From NCBI GenBank assembly GCA_027489875.1, contig JAIXZE010000156.1:1-56073 (forward strand): a stretch of DNA of 56,073 bases, in the 5' to 3' direction. Below, one piece after another: positions 24,401 to 34,478 of this stretch. Position numbers and translations under genes: made by a program. The DNA is from Verrucomicrobiales bacterium. GTDB taxonomy: Bacteria; Verrucomicrobiota; Verrucomicrobiia; Limisphaerales; UBA9464. Positions within the stretch are counted from its first letter, which is position 1. The number at the start of each line of letters is the position of its first letter. The notes below the pieces were generated by a model, which saw only the letters and a list, made by a program, of their open reading frames with translations, searched no databases and had not been told where the DNA came from.

Positions 24401-27400
24401 CACGCCGGGTTGGAGCCTCTACACACCGCGCTTCACGCAAGCGGGGTCAGCGTCCCTGAACCCGATCACGTATCGGGCCGTGCAAGCGGGCCGTCACTTC
24501 CTCGCCCTGCACGGTGGCATCCAGGAAGACGGCACCGGCGGAACCATCCGATTCATCGTCGAGGACGGTGGCACCGTTCCTCCCGCCCCGTTCAATGGCC
24601 CGTTGATCGCGTTCAACCAACAGATCGACGGCAGCCCCGCCTCGGCATCCGAAACCAATTTCTACCGCTTCCAACTCAACGAGCGGAAACTCGTGGGAAT
24701 CGATTCCCTCCTCAACGGGGCCAATTCCTGGTCCCTGCGCGACCGGTTCGGGGTCCGCCACGACCGGGTCCGCTTGCGCGATTCCGACAACTTCAATCGC
24801 CCGGATCTCCAATTGATGCGTCTCGAAGCCGGCGAGTACGAACTCGCGATCACCGGCGCGGCGGATCCATTCCGCTTCCGTCTGCTGGATGCCGCGGAGG
24901 CAACCCCACTTCCCCCCGACGCCTGGGTCACCGACGTCCACACGCCGGGCAACAGCACCCGCATGTACTGGTTCGATGGCGTCGCGCAACAGCCCTGGAC
25001 CCTCCAAGGCGACGCCTCCACCGGCAACCAACGCCGCGCCACCGCCACCCTGTTCCGTCCGTCCGGAACCTATCTCACCTGGAACTACACCGACACCTTC
25101 ACCGACCGGTTCACACTGCCGGAAACCGGGCGCTACGTGATGGTGGTTTCCAGCCCGAATGATGAGACCGGGGCTTCCACGACCAACCGCTTCCGTTGGA
25201 ACACGCCCCAGGAAACGGTCACGGACATCGCGCTCAACACCCCCTTCGATCTCCAGTTCAGCGCGCCGGGCCGACGGGCACTTTTCCGCCTCGTGCTCGA
25301 CCAGACCCGGGAGGTGATGTTCGACGCCATCGGGCGAGCCAACCAGGTCCAGGTCACCCTCGACCATCAGGGAACACGTCTCGTCAGCCAGACGTTGAGT
25401 TCCCTCGACATCGACGGGCAGGCCTCCTCCACGCGGCTGCGCCTGACACCCGGCGAGTACCAGATCACCTTCGACGCCTCCAGCGAGAGCACTCCCAGCC
25501 TGCGCGCCGTGGTCTGGGATCTCCAATCCGCCCGCCCGATCGCCTTCAACACCGAGATCACCGGAACGAACGCCCCGACCTCGATGTCGACCTTCTACGC
25601 GTTCGATGTCCGCGCCGGCGACACATACGTCCTCGAAGGACTTGGGACCACCGGCTACTCGACCACCGTCTTCGCGGACTTGATCCTTCCGGTCGAAGGC
25701 GGCGTGGAACTGGCCAACCTCAACTCGTACAGCTCCCGCTTCACCGCTCCGCGCACAGGCCGCGCTACCCTGCTCGTCAGCGGTACCCACACCGACACGG
25801 GCACGAACGGCGTCCATCGCTTTACCCTCTGGAGGATGGCGGACACGACGCAACCGCTGGCGCTCAACGACATTGTTTCCGGCGAACTCCAGCAACCGCT
25901 GCAACTCCACACCTTCACGTTCCGGCTCCTCCAACCCCGGGTGCTGCTCGTCGACCCGCTCACCAATGGCAACGTCTACGCCCGGCTCAACGGTCCCGGC
26001 GGCCAATTCTTCGACAGCCTCGTCCGATCCATCGAGGGGCCCGGAACCCCCGTACTCCTCAACCTGAGAGCCGGCGACTATTCCCTGACGTTCTATGGAT
26101 CGGGCACCGAGCGACCCGGCTACCGCTTCCGCCTGCGCGACATCACGGACGCCCCGACCCTCACTCCCGGGACGATCACCCAGGCCACCTTTGATCTTCC
26201 GTTGGGAACGTTCGTCCGACGCCTGCAAGGCACCGTCGGCCAGTCGTTCTACCACGACGTCGTCGAGTACGCGGGTTTCCCGAGCGGCAACTATCACCGT
26301 CTGCTCACTTCCGAAGGCACCAGCCTCTTGGATGCCTTCGCCAATGGCGACGGTGGCACCTTCAACCTTCCCTACACCGGCGACTTCTTCTTCGTCGCCA
26401 ACGCACCGGCCTTCAACCCGGCCACCCCACCCACCTACCGGTTCCGGATGGTCCCCAATCCGACCCCGTCTCCCGAGAGCCTTCTGGGCAACCTCAGCCT
26501 CGCCGACCTGATTCCCGAGGGCGTGTCCGCCACGCCTGATCCGGTCGTCACCGGCAGCAGCCTCACCGTGCGCTGGTCGACCGCCAACCGCGGCAACGCC
26601 GCAACCACGGTCCCGTTGACCGACCGCGTCGTCCTGCGCAACACCTCGGGTGCCGTCGTCGCGACCGCATCCACCACCGACACCACCGGCCCGCTCGCCC
26701 CCAACCAATCCCGTGCGCGCGAACGGACGCTGCAACTCCCGGATGGAGCCGTGGCGGCCGGTCCATTGAGCGTGGAAGTCTCCGCCGATTCGGTGGGCAC
26801 CGTCCGCGAAGCCAACGCCGCCGGCACCGGCGAGGCCAACAACCTCGCCGTCGTCGCCGTCACCGGAACACTGGCCCCCTACCCCGACCTCGAGCCGCAG
26901 TCCTTCCAGACGACCGTTGCGACGTGGGCTCCCGGGGCTTCCATCGAACTCCGCTGGAACACCGCCAACACCGGCACACGCGCCGCCACCGGCCCATGGA
27001 CCGAACGCCTCGTGGTCTCCAACGCCAACCGCCGCGTCGTCATCCTCGACACCTCGCTCAGCCACGCGGCCTCCCTCGCCCCGGGTGCCACCACCGCGCG
27101 CACCCACACCTTCACGCTGCCTTCGGGCGCGAACGGTTACGGCACCTTCACCGTGTTCCTGTCCCTCGACACCGGCAACAGCGTCGCCGAATTCAACGCC
27201 ACCGACACCGCCGAGGCCAACAACACCGCCACCCTCCAGGCGACCACCGCCCTCGACCTTGCGGTCTCCGAGATCGTCCTGCCGCCAGTCATCGAACCCG
27301 GCGTCCCCTTCAACGTCGTCCACACGCTCACCAACGCGGGTCCCATCCTCGCCTCCGGCACGTGGCTCGACGCGGTCGTGTTCATCGCCGAGGACGGCGC

Positions 27401-30400
27401 CGAGACGGTGCTCGTCCAACGTTCCCAAACCGCCAGCCTGCCGCCCGGAGCCACCCAACGCGTCACCAACAGCGTGTCGCTCCCGGTGACCTTCCCGCAC
27501 TTCTCCGGCCGGTTCGCCGTCGTCACCGACAGCGCCAACGTGCTGGCCGAATCCAACGAATCCAACAACCGCGCCGAGTCCGGGATCGTCACGCTCCCGG
27601 CAGTCCTGACCCTCCAGTTCTCCCCGGCCAGCCTTCGCGAAGACGCCCTCAACCCCGTCGCCCGCGCCTTCGTCACGCGCAATGGCCCGGTCTCCGCCCC
27701 GCTCACCCTCCAGATCGGGAACACCACGCCGGATGAACTCAGCACGCCCGCATCCCTCGTCCTCGCCGCCGGCCAGGCGTCCGGCTTCTTCGACGCCACC
27801 GTCCTCCCGGACGGCGTCAACGACGGCGACCAGACCGTCACCGTTTCGATCACGAGCGCTGGATTCCGTCCGGCCCAGTCGGCGTTCACCGTCGTCGATG
27901 CCGACCTCACGCGGTTGACCCTGACGTTGTCCACCAACCAGGTCCCGGAAGGCGGGTCACTCTTCGGCACGATCTCCCGCTCGCCCGTCGCCGCCACTCC
28001 GCTGGCCGTCCAGTTGATCGTGAGTGACACCGCCCAGATCCAGGGACCCGGCTCCGTCCTCATCCCCGCGAATGCCCCGTCCGTCACCTTCCCCATCGCG
28101 GCCATCGAGGACGATCTGCTGGAGCGCACCAACCTCTACACCCTGACCGCCTCCGCGGCCGGCATCCCGCCCGTCTCGTCCACCGTCGGCGTCACGGACA
28201 ATGACATCCCGACGATCACCGTCGCCCTCGCCCAACGCACCGTCAGCGAAGGCGACGGTGCCAACGCCACCTCGGCCACGCTCACCCGGAACCCCGCCAC
28301 CAGCCGCGCCGTTGTCGTCGCTCTGAGTTCCGGCAATTCCAGTGCGGTCCGCCTCCCCGGCACCGCCACCATCCCCGCCAACCAGGCCTCCGTGACCATC
28401 CCGGTCGGCGTCGTCGACAACACCATTGCCGATGGCACCCGTCCCGTCGCCATCGGTGGCTCCATCCTCGACTCGGTCAACCGCACCGGCATCCGCGATG
28501 TCGTCGCCGACGTCCTGACCATCACCGACAACGATGGTCCGACCCTCACGCTCCGGATCACCGACGACGCCGTCGCCGAAGGTCGCAGCCCGGCAACCAC
28601 CGCCACCGTCCTCCGCAACACGCCCACCACCCAACCGCTCACCGTCGGCATCGCCTCGTCCGACACCTCCGAGGCCACCGCGCCATCCACGGTCACCATC
28701 CCGGCGGGATCGGATCGCTTCAGCTTCCCGATTGCCTCGCTCGCCGATGGCATCACCGATGGCAATCAGTCCGTGCTCTTCACGGCCTCCGCCGCGGGTT
28801 TTGTCTCCGGCTCGGACACGCTCGTGGTCTCCGATGCTGACCGCGCCGACCTCGTCGTGGCTTCGATCACCTTCGTCACGAATGCCGTCGCCGGCGATTC
28901 GATCCCGGTCACCCTGCGCGTCGAGAACCGCGGAGCCATCGCCGTCCCGGGAAGCATCACCCAGCGTCTCTCCATCTCCGCCGATGCCTACGCCGGCAAT
29001 GACACCCTGCAGGGCCAGATCAGTTACCCCGGTCCGCTCGCGGCCGGCGCTTCCTTCGAACAATCGCTGAACGTCCGCCTCCCCGACCAACCCGGGAACT
29101 ATCACTTCATCGCGGAGACCGACACCGCCAACGCCGTCTCCGAAATCCTCGAATCGAACAACCTCCGCGTCAGCCCGCAGTCCGTCCGCGTGAACGCCGC
29201 CTACTCGGCCACGGTGGAGACCGACGTCACCACCGCCGTCGCTGGTTCAGCGGTTCCGCTCCGGGGACGCGCCGTTCGATTGGATGGAAGCCCGGTGCCG
29301 CTTGTCGGCGTCACCATCCACATCGCCGTCCGCGGCATCACCCGCACACTGCCGGTGGTGGCCGGTCCCGACGGTCGGTTCGAAGCCATCTTCCAACCCC
29401 TCGGCACCGAAGGCGGCCTCTACCAGATCTCCGCAGGTCACCCCGCCCTGCCGATGCCCCCTGCGCAGGATGAATTCCGGTTGCTGGGCCTCGCGCTCAC
29501 GCCACTCCCGAGCATGACGGTTGCCGAAGCCGGCACCACCGAGGCGGATGTCACTGTCGCCAACCGCACGGACATCCCCCTCACCGGCCTGACCGCCGAA
29601 GTCATCACCGCCCACCCCAGCCTCTCGGTCTCCGCGACGCTGACGACCAACGCCCTCGCCGGTTCCGCACAGATCGGACTCCGCGTCACCGTCACCGCCG
29701 TCAACACCTCCGCCGTGGAATCCAACGTCAGCCTCCGCGTGCGCTCCGCGGAAGGCGTAGAAGCCATCCTGACCACCCGGGTCCGACAGGAGATCCGCGT
29801 TCCCCGACTCGTCGCGACACCGGTCCGCCTCGACGCCGCCATGGTGCGCGGACGCCAGACCCCCGTGGCCTTCTCCATCCGCAACGAAGGAGGTCTCGAC
29901 ACCGGCCCGCTCTCCATCGCCATCGCGCCCACGCCGTGGCTGTCCCTGTCCTCCCCCGCCCTGCTGCAATCCCTGCCACCGGGATCCAACGCCGTCGTCA
30001 CCCTCCTGCTGGCACCGGCCGCGGACCTGCCCCTGGGCGATTACAACGGTGCCGTCGTCTTCAACAGCGAACGCGCCGTGCTCAGTGTGCCCACCCAGTT
30101 CCGCGCCATCTCCGACGGCATCGGCGACCTGACCGTCCGCGCCGAGGACGAATACACCTACTTCGCCGAGGGCAAGCCGCCCCTGGCCAACGCCGAAGTC
30201 ATCCTGCGCGACGCGCTCACCGGAACCGCCATCCGCACCAACCGCACCGGCATCGACGGGCGCGCCGCCTTCCCGAACCTGACCGAGGCCTACTACCTCG
30301 TCTCGGTCACGGCGGACAGCCATCGGCCGTTCCTCCAGACCGCCCTGGTCGTCGCCGGAACCACCACCAACGTCACCGCCTTCCTCCCGCGGGAAACCAT

Positions 30401-33400
30401 CCGATATTCCTTCTTCGTCGAACCGACCACCATCGAGGACAGCTACACGCTGCGCGTGGAATCGACCTTCGAGACGCAGGTGCCACGACCCATCGTCACC
30501 ATCGAACCGGCGGCCATCGACATCAGCCAGTACGCCGGCGAGGAGTTCCAGGTCGAGATCACCGTCCGGAACCAGGGCCTCATTGCCGCGGATTCCGTCA
30601 TCATCGACATCCCCGGCGGCGCGCGCTTCACCGCTACGCCCCTCGTGAGCGATCTCGGAAGACTCCCCGGCGGTGCCTCCGTGAAGGTCCCCATCCTCAT
30701 CCGACGCCCCGCCCCGGTCACGGGCGGCCGCCTCGCCGGGCCGGCCCTCGACGATGAGTTCGACGATGTCTCCTGCTCGATCGCCGCATCGGCGCTCTGG
30801 TCCTTCGTCTGCGGCACCCCACAACAGCAGATCAGTCCGTTCTCGATCTTCCAGGCGAAGAACTCCCCCACCGACAGCTTCGGATGCGATGACTCGGAGC
30901 TGTACACCCGCGTGTTCGAATACCGCGACATCCCCTATTGGACCCAGCCCGGCGCGGATCCGCAGGTCGCCGCCTTCGTCGCGTCCCTCCCGCCGTTCCC
31001 GTTCAATTTCGCGGCGATGACCACCTTCTGGCGCATGTGCCGTCCGGCTCCGGATCTTGGTCTGCTCGGGCCCGGAAGCCGCCCAGCCGCCACCGCCGCG
31101 GGCGAGGAACCCCCGCGCGATGTCTGCGCCCGGGTCAGCCTCCAACTCGACCAGAGGGCCGTGCTCACCCGCGACGCCTTCCGCGCCACGCTCCAGGTGG
31201 AGAACGACACCGAAACACCGCTGGATTCCATCCTCGTCGATCTCGTCATCCAACGCCCCAACGGCACCAACGTGACGGAGTCGTTCGGCATCCGCCCCGC
31301 GGAACTCGAAGCCTTCTCCGCCATCAATGGCACCGGCTCCCTCGCCCCGAACACCACCGGACGCGCCCGCTGGACCCTGATCCCCAGCCTCGACGTCGCG
31401 CCCACCAACGGCCCGATCGTCCTGCTCGTCAGCGGCACCCTGTCCTACAGCCAGAACGGCACCAACATCTCCATCCCGCTCGCGCAGGCGCCCATCACGG
31501 TCTACCCGCAGCCCGAGCTGATCGTGGAGTACTTCCACGAGCGCGATGTCTATGCCGACGACCCGTTCACGCTCACGGTCGAGCCCAGCATCCCCTACTC
31601 GCTCGCCATGCGCGTCCGGAACGTCGGGTTCGGCGACGCACGCGGACTCCGCATCCAGGGCGGCCAACCCCAGGTCATCGACAACGAGAAGGGCCTCGTC
31701 ATCGAGTTCAAGACGCTCGCCACCCAACTCGAATCCCAGCCCCTCTCCCCGTCCCTCGACATCGACCTCGGAGCCATCGCCTCCGGCACCAACCGCATCG
31801 CGCGCTGGCTGTTCTCGTCCTCGATCCAGGGTTCGTTCACCAACTTCGCCGCTTCCTTCGAACACACCGACGCCCTCGGCAGCCGTCGCCTCTCGCTCAT
31901 CCGCGAAGTCCAGATCCACGAGTTGACCCGCATCGTCCAGGCCGGCACCCCGGACACCGACACGCGCCCCGACATGCTCGTCAACGACATCTACGAGCCG
32001 GAGCAGTTGCCCGATCGCCTCTTCCTCAGCAACGGTTCTGACGCCCCCGTGCAGTCGGTCACCACCGCCGAGATCACCCCCACCGGTGTCCCCGGCGTCT
32101 ATCAACTCGCGCTCGCCCCCACCACCGGTTGGACCTACATCCGCGCCCAGGCCCCGGCCGACGCCGGCAACCTGATCCGCGTGCAGCGCCCCGATGGTTC
32201 GGTCATCCCGGCACCCAACGTCTGGCTCACCGACCGCTTCATCCGCGGCGGTGACTTGCGCCCGATCCAGACCAACCTCTTCCACCTCTTCGAGCGTTCC
32301 CCGGGCGGCACCTACCAGATCGTCTTCGGCGAACCCACCACGGTCGCCGTCGACAACACCGCTCCCGAAAGCCGCGTGAACGCCCTCCCCACCACCGTTC
32401 CCGCCGAGTTCACGGTGTCGTGGTCCGGCACCGACACCGGCGGATCCGGCATCGCCCGCTACGACATCCTGGTCGCCACGGACAGCGGCCCCTTTGCCCC
32501 GTGGATCCAGGGTACCCCCGCCACCAGCGCGCTCTACCGCGGTGAACCCGGCCGACGCTATTCCTTCGTCTCGACCGCCATCGACCAGGCCGGCAACCGC
32601 GAAGCCATCGCCGCCACCGCCGACGCCTCCACCACGGTTTCCACCATTGGCAACCAGCCCCCCGTCTTCACCGGAAGCCTGACCGCATCAGTCGACGAAC
32701 TCACGCTGCTCGACGGCTCGGTGTCCGCCGTCGACCCGGATGCCGGGCAGCAGGTGTCCTTCAGTGTCGTTTCCGGAGCCCCCGCGGGATTCGTCCTGAA
32801 CGAGACCACCGGACGCTACGGGTGGAATCCGTCCGAAGCCGACGGCCCCAGCGTGCTGGCCATCCGCATCCGCGCCACCGACACCGGTTCTCCTACCCGT
32901 TCCACCGAGGCCACGCTGACCGTCACGGTCCGCGAGGTGAACCGCGCTCCGGCACTGAACCCGATCGCGAACCAACTGCTCACCGAAGGCCAACTCCTCA
33001 GCCTCACCGTGGGAGCCTCGGACCCGGATCGTCCCGCGCAGACGCTGCGTTTCTCGCTCGTCCAGGCACCTCAGGGAGCCTCCATCCAGGCCACCACCGG
33101 CCTGCTGCTCTGGCGGCCGAATGGCGAACAGGGCGGACGCATCCACACCTGCACCGTGCGCGTCACCGACAACGGCACCCCGCCGCTTTCCGCCGACGCC
33201 ACCTTCGAGATCGGCGTTCGCGACACATCCTCTGACCTGCTCCTGGTCGCCGGCATCGGAGCCACGCTGAATGGCAACCCGGGAACCATCCCGTTCCTCC
33301 TGAACGCCCCGCCCGAACTCTCCGAACTCGGGTTCGATCTCGTGCTACCTCCGTCGCGGTTGCTCAGCCCCGCCATCACCGCGCTCGCCGCCGATGTCTC

Positions 33401-33872
33401 CGGAGCCACGCTCGTGCCCGGACCCGACGGCACCACCCGCATCCAACTCCAGATCCGCCCGGCCACGCTGCTGTCCACGCGCCCGCTGTTGTCGCTCGGA
33501 TTCGGCACCGCCCCCGGCACGAATTCCACCATCCTCCCCATCCTGCCCAACCGCCTCACCACCCGGGTGGCCGCCGGATCCCCGCCCGGACGCTCCCTCG
33601 TGCGTGCCGGACGCATGGTGCTCATCGGCGAGGACCCCATCGTCGTCATGGAACAGGACGACGATCCCGCAAGCACTGGAATCCAGGCCTGGGTCTACGG
33701 TCCTCCGGGACTCCGCTACACCCTCGAATCCCGCGCCACCATCGACGGCCCCGCTCCGTGGAACCCTTCCAGCGAAGGCGAAATTCCCGGTGGTGAACTC
33801 CTCTCCATCGAACCCCTCTCGCCCACCGCCGCTGAAGCCTTCTTCCGCGCCCGCACACGGGGGCCGTTCTGA
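21405..33872 (+). CDS. Giant secreted multidomain protein (~4,156 aa)
   Basis: Start ATG 21405 has AGG nine bases upstream; GTG 21369 and ATG 21414 are in frame. A signal peptide ends near ALAQPV. About 1,650 residues of degenerate repeats follow (to ~26450), each ~230 residues and each closing with FRFRL/YRFRL plus a LG.SV turn (about eight seen). Then come three CARDB-like domains (~26500-27600; TANRGNAATT, TANTGTRAAT, TLTNAGPILA), four Calx-beta-like domains (~27600-28840; VVDADLTRLTL, VTDNDIPTITV), a fourth CARDB, carboxypeptidase-regulatory-like segments (~30170-30390), a Cys-containing region (~30770-31130) and two putative Ig/cadherin-like domains (~32650-33230). The C-terminal tail is YTLESRATIDGPAPW..FFRAR. 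No catalytic motif was seen. Probably an extracellular or surface adhesion or matrix protein. Confidence 0.85.
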   Translation: MDCMRAKTATPKAAGAHGWLAALWWTLASLVPALAQPVTTGMVSVPGEVDEFLFDLSQPTLLHLDPQTNTDNLLWSVQGPFGAIGSGQYFSSGDAIGNTLLRLGTGPHRIRVYGQGDATNAYQFRLVPLPTGALLPVGVTNAGTLDPANSAAYFLFTPNPGDRYRLTIVGRTNLNNLTAHAIDPFGNVLASPQFGNPTEFTTRAAQPHQIILNGGSRNTGTGTYSLVLNLLGNTPLYPDAPVLALGTEQVIETAATFTNRYRFTLPTATLLGLNPLSANFGDRWQLQGPTGILHEESVAAASRHLPAVPGEYQLIVWRTTASAAPVRFLLHDAGNPPPIVLGESVTMTNAPSARTAYRRLSLTNGQSVVMLADSHNGFANVTPRWEVLAPNGESLRVNGSSIGGSFFDLSRWTAPISGNYTIAFTAAPFIPGSNNSNTPEGVRRFQILNVEDLDLPLPLDTEISGAVPTPDGSVTYRFQLPTARRLFVDGLLSTTAGWRLEGPSSLIASGRFDSESASVQALRAGDYRLVIRGAQRETPAFRFRLVDLDQALPITLGQSVTNALTPPNGALAYRIQLNAGQQILGRAFEATGFPSSQPRWTLIEPSGRQVWSQSFNDTASLTTTSSGSHTLLIQGPVGNAGTNNTHAFAILPILQRDEPLAFDTLIASAISSPGQTITYRFNLAEPRRLALDHLEYANVRWDLSNASRSIASSAFWSDGHWQSDLSPGDHRLVLSAQDVQTPPYRFRVLDAAAGILTTLDATNQVSLDSARGSQYWRVALNAGQTVYFDHLGSTNLPSNAGLLITDPLGNFLINQTLSDLGPFVVRTTGIHDILIQGRISNPDAAATIGFILRRADVVGAPYTVGSEVAGGITTPGQVRRYEWIQPTRQFFLMDSLFYSSIPWSVEGAWGTAANGRLYSETGPFEIPAGNAAIVLRDDTDGTNRFRFRLVPMEPSPTIAIGVESEVQLTPSAAIAVVGIDLAAGQQINLRSITRTGFNFTPGWSLYTPRFTQAGSASLNPITYRAVQAGRHFLALHGGIQEDGTGGTIRFIVEDGGTVPPAPFNGPLIAFNQQIDGSPASASETNFYRFQLNERKLVGIDSLLNGANSWSLRDRFGVRHDRVRLRDSDNFNRPDLQLMRLEAGEYELAITGAADPFRFRLLDAAEATPLPPDAWVTDVHTPGNSTRMYWFDGVAQQPWTLQGDASTGNQRRATATLFRPSGTYLTWNYTDTFTDRFTLPETGRYVMVVSSPNDETGASTTNRFRWNTPQETVTDIALNTPFDLQFSAPGRRALFRLVLDQTREVMFDAIGRANQVQVTLDHQGTRLVSQTLSSLDIDGQASSTRLRLTPGEYQITFDASSESTPSLRAVVWDLQSARPIAFNTEITGTNAPTSMSTFYAFDVRAGDTYVLEGLGTTGYSTTVFADLILPVEGGVELANLNSYSSRFTAPRTGRATLLVSGTHTDTGTNGVHRFTLWRMADTTQPLALNDIVSGELQQPLQLHTFTFRLLQPRVLLVDPLTNGNVYARLNGPGGQFFDSLVRSIEGPGTPVLLNLRAGDYSLTFYGSGTERPGYRFRLRDITDAPTLTPGTITQATFDLPLGTFVRRLQGTVGQSFYHDVVEYAGFPSGNYHRLLTSEGTSLLDAFANGDGGTFNLPYTGDFFFVANAPAFNPATPPTYRFRMVPNPTPSPESLLGNLSLADLIPEGVSATPDPVVTGSSLTVRWSTANRGNAATTVPLTDRVVLRNTSGAVVATASTTDTTGPLAPNQSRARERTLQLPDGAVAAGPLSVEVSADSVGTVREANAAGTGEANNLAVVAVTGTLAPYPDLEPQSFQTTVATWAPGASIELRWNTANTGTRAATGPWTERLVVSNANRRVVILDTSLSHAASLAPGATTARTHTFTLPSGANGYGTFTVFLSLDTGNSVAEFNATDTAEANNTATLQATTALDLAVSEIVLPPVIEPGVPFNVVHTLTNAGPILASGTWLDAVVFIAEDGAETVLVQRSQTASLPPGATQRVTNSVSLPVTFPHFSGRFAVVTDSANVLAESNESNNRAESGIVTLPAVLTLQFSPASLREDALNPVARAFVTRNGPVSAPLTLQIGNTTPDELSTPASLVLAAGQASGFFDATVLPDGVNDGDQTVTVSITSAGFRPAQSAFTVVDADLTRLTLTLSTNQVPEGGSLFGTISRSPVAATPLAVQLIVSDTAQIQGPGSVLIPANAPSVTFPIAAIEDDLLERTNLYTLTASAAGIPPVSSTVGVTDNDIPTITVALAQRTVSEGDGANATSATLTRNPATSRAVVVALSSGNSSAVRLPGTATIPANQASVTIPVGVVDNTIADGTRPVAIGGSILDSVNRTGIRDVVADVLTITDNDGPTLTLRITDDAVAEGRSPATTATVLRNTPTTQPLTVGIASSDTSEATAPSTVTIPAGSDRFSFPIASLADGITDGNQSVLFTASAAGFVSGSDTLVVSDADRADLVVASITFVTNAVAGDSIPVTLRVENRGAIAVPGSITQRLSISADAYAGNDTLQGQISYPGPLAAGASFEQSLNVRLPDQPGNYHFIAETDTANAVSEILESNNLRVSPQSVRVNAAYSATVETDVTTAVAGSAVPLRGRAVRLDGSPVPLVGVTIHIAVRGITRTLPVVAGPDGRFEAIFQPLGTEGGLYQISAGHPALPMPPAQDEFRLLGLALTPLPSMTVAEAGTTEADVTVANRTDIPLTGLTAEVITAHPSLSVSATLTTNALAGSAQIGLRVTVTAVNTSAVESNVSLRVRSAEGVEAILTTRVRQEIRVPRLVATPVRLDAAMVRGRQTPVAFSIRNEGGLDTGPLSIAIAPTPWLSLSSPALLQSLPPGSNAVVTLLLAPAADLPLGDYNGAVVFNSERAVLSVPTQFRAISDGIGDLTVRAEDEYTYFAEGKPPLANAEVILRDALTGTAIRTNRTGIDGRAAFPNLTEAYYLVSVTADSHRPFLQTALVVAGTTTNVTAFLPRETIRYSFFVEPTTIEDSYTLRVESTFETQVPRPIVTIEPAAIDISQYAGEEFQVEITVRNQGLIAADSVIIDIPGGARFTATPLVSDLGRLPGGASVKVPILIRRPAPVTGGRLAGPALDDEFDDVSCSIAASALWSFVCGTPQQQISPFSIFQAKNSPTDSFGCDDSELYTRVFEYRDIPYWTQPGADPQVAAFVASLPPFPFNFAAMTTFWRMCRPAPDLGLLGPGSRPAATAAGEEPPRDVCARVSLQLDQRAVLTRDAFRATLQVENDTETPLDSILVDLVIQRPNGTNVTESFGIRPAELEAFSAINGTGSLAPNTTGRARWTLIPSLDVAPTNGPIVLLVSGTLSYSQNGTNISIPLAQAPITVYPQPELIVEYFHERDVYADDPFTLTVEPSIPYSLAMRVRNVGFGDARGLRIQGGQPQVIDNEKGLVIEFKTLATQLESQPLSPSLDIDLGAIASGTNRIARWLFSSSIQGSFTNFAASFEHTDALGSRRLSLIREVQIHELTRIVQAGTPDTDTRPDMLVNDIYEPEQLPDRLFLSNGSDAPVQSVTTAEITPTGVPGVYQLALAPTTGWTYIRAQAPADAGNLIRVQRPDGSVIPAPNVWLTDRFIRGGDLRPIQTNLFHLFERSPGGTYQIVFGEPTTVAVDNTAPESRVNALPTTVPAEFTVSWSGTDTGGSGIARYDILVATDSGPFAPWIQGTPATSALYRGEPGRRYSFVSTAIDQAGNREAIAATADASTTVSTIGNQPPVFTGSLTASVDELTLLDGSVSAVDPDAGQQVSFSVVSGAPAGFVLNETTGRYGWNPSEADGPSVLAIRIRATDTGSPTRSTEATLTVTVREVNRAPALNPIANQLLTEGQLLSLTVGASDPDRPAQTLRFSLVQAPQGASIQATTGLLLWRPNGEQGGRIHTCTVRVTDNGTPPLSADATFEIGVRDTSSDLLLVAGIGATLNGNPGTIPFLLNAPPELSELGFDLVLPPSRLLSPAITALAADVSGATLVPGPDGTTRIQLQIRPATLLSTRPLLSLGFGTAPGTNSTILPILPNRLTTRVAAGSPPGRSLVRAGRMVLIGEDPIVVMEQDDDPASTGIQAWVYGPPGLRYTLESRATIDGPAPWNPSSEGEIPGGELLSIEPLSPTAAEAFFRARTRGPF

Positions 33873-33891
33873 GAGAGATCCAGAGTTGCCA

Positions 33892-34190
33892 GTTCCCAGT
33901 TTCCAGAAGCTGAACGCCGGGTGCCCCCACCCGGCGGGCCATTCCTGAGTCCCCAGTTGCCAGTCCCCAGTTCCCAGAATGCTGAAGGCCGGGTGCCCTC
34001 ACCCGGCGGGCCATTCCTGACTCCCCAGTTGCCAGTCGCCAGTTCCCAGAATGCTGAAGGCCGGGTGCCCTCACCCGGCGGGCCATTCCTGAGTCCCCAG
34101 TTGCCAGTCGCCAGTTCCCAGAATGGTGCCCCCACCCGGCGGACCATGTCGGAGTCCCCAGTTGCCAGTTCCCAGTTTCCAAAGCGTTGA
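33892..34190. repeat. 72-bp minisatellite with hairpins
   Basis: GCCGGGTG hairpins begin at 33916, 33988 and 34060, exactly 72 bases apart, with a damaged fourth near 34126. Each unit is hairpin, GGGCCATTCCTGA, then CAGTTGCCAGT/CAGTTCCCAG blocks. It starts 20 bases after the stop of the giant gene and may form the tail of its transcript. Confidence 0.85.
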
Positions 34191-34478
34191 AGCAGGTAGC
34201 CCCGGGTTGGCGCGGTAGCGCCTACCCGGGGTTCTGGTGGATGGGATGAGGCGCACCCCGGAGGCGGTGCGAAGATCTCCGATGTCTGCAACCCTTTCAG
34301 AGTGGGTGATCCAATCTGCTGTTTCCCGGGGTTGCTTCGCACCCCGTATTGGACGCCTCCGGCGTACCGTGTTTGGGCCCCGAAGGGGCAACCGGTGAAA
34401 GCCGGGGTGGAACCCCGGGGACCACGCCACACAACGTCCTCCGTGCCCTGAAAGGGCACACGGCACAGGGTCCGGATG
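34191..34478. repeat. GC-rich dispersed repeat block
   Basis: Contains TAGCCCCGGGTTGGCGCGG, GGTGCGAAGATCTCCGATG, GGGGTTGCTTCGCACCCC, CCTCCGGCGTAC and GGCAACCGGTGAAAGCCGGGG. The same blocks in other order or orientation occur at ~13795-14010, 38290-38530 and 49500-49690. No gene. Confidence 0.65.

Noticed and set aside
24447..27500. Very long minus-strand open frame (over 1,000 codons) opposite the giant gene
   Set aside because: High-GC codon use leaves antisense frames open. The translation is Gly/Asp/Glu/Val-biased with no domain, and the plus strand shows clear CARDB and repeat domains.
29247..32285. Second ~1,000-codon minus-strand frame opposite the giant gene
   Set aside because: Same composition artefact; the plus-strand protein is continuous and recognisable throughout.
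33892..34190. Regularly spaced hairpin array resembling a CRISPR
   Set aside because: Spacers are near-identical between units (72-bp tandem repeat), so there are no unique spacers, and no cas genes are near.
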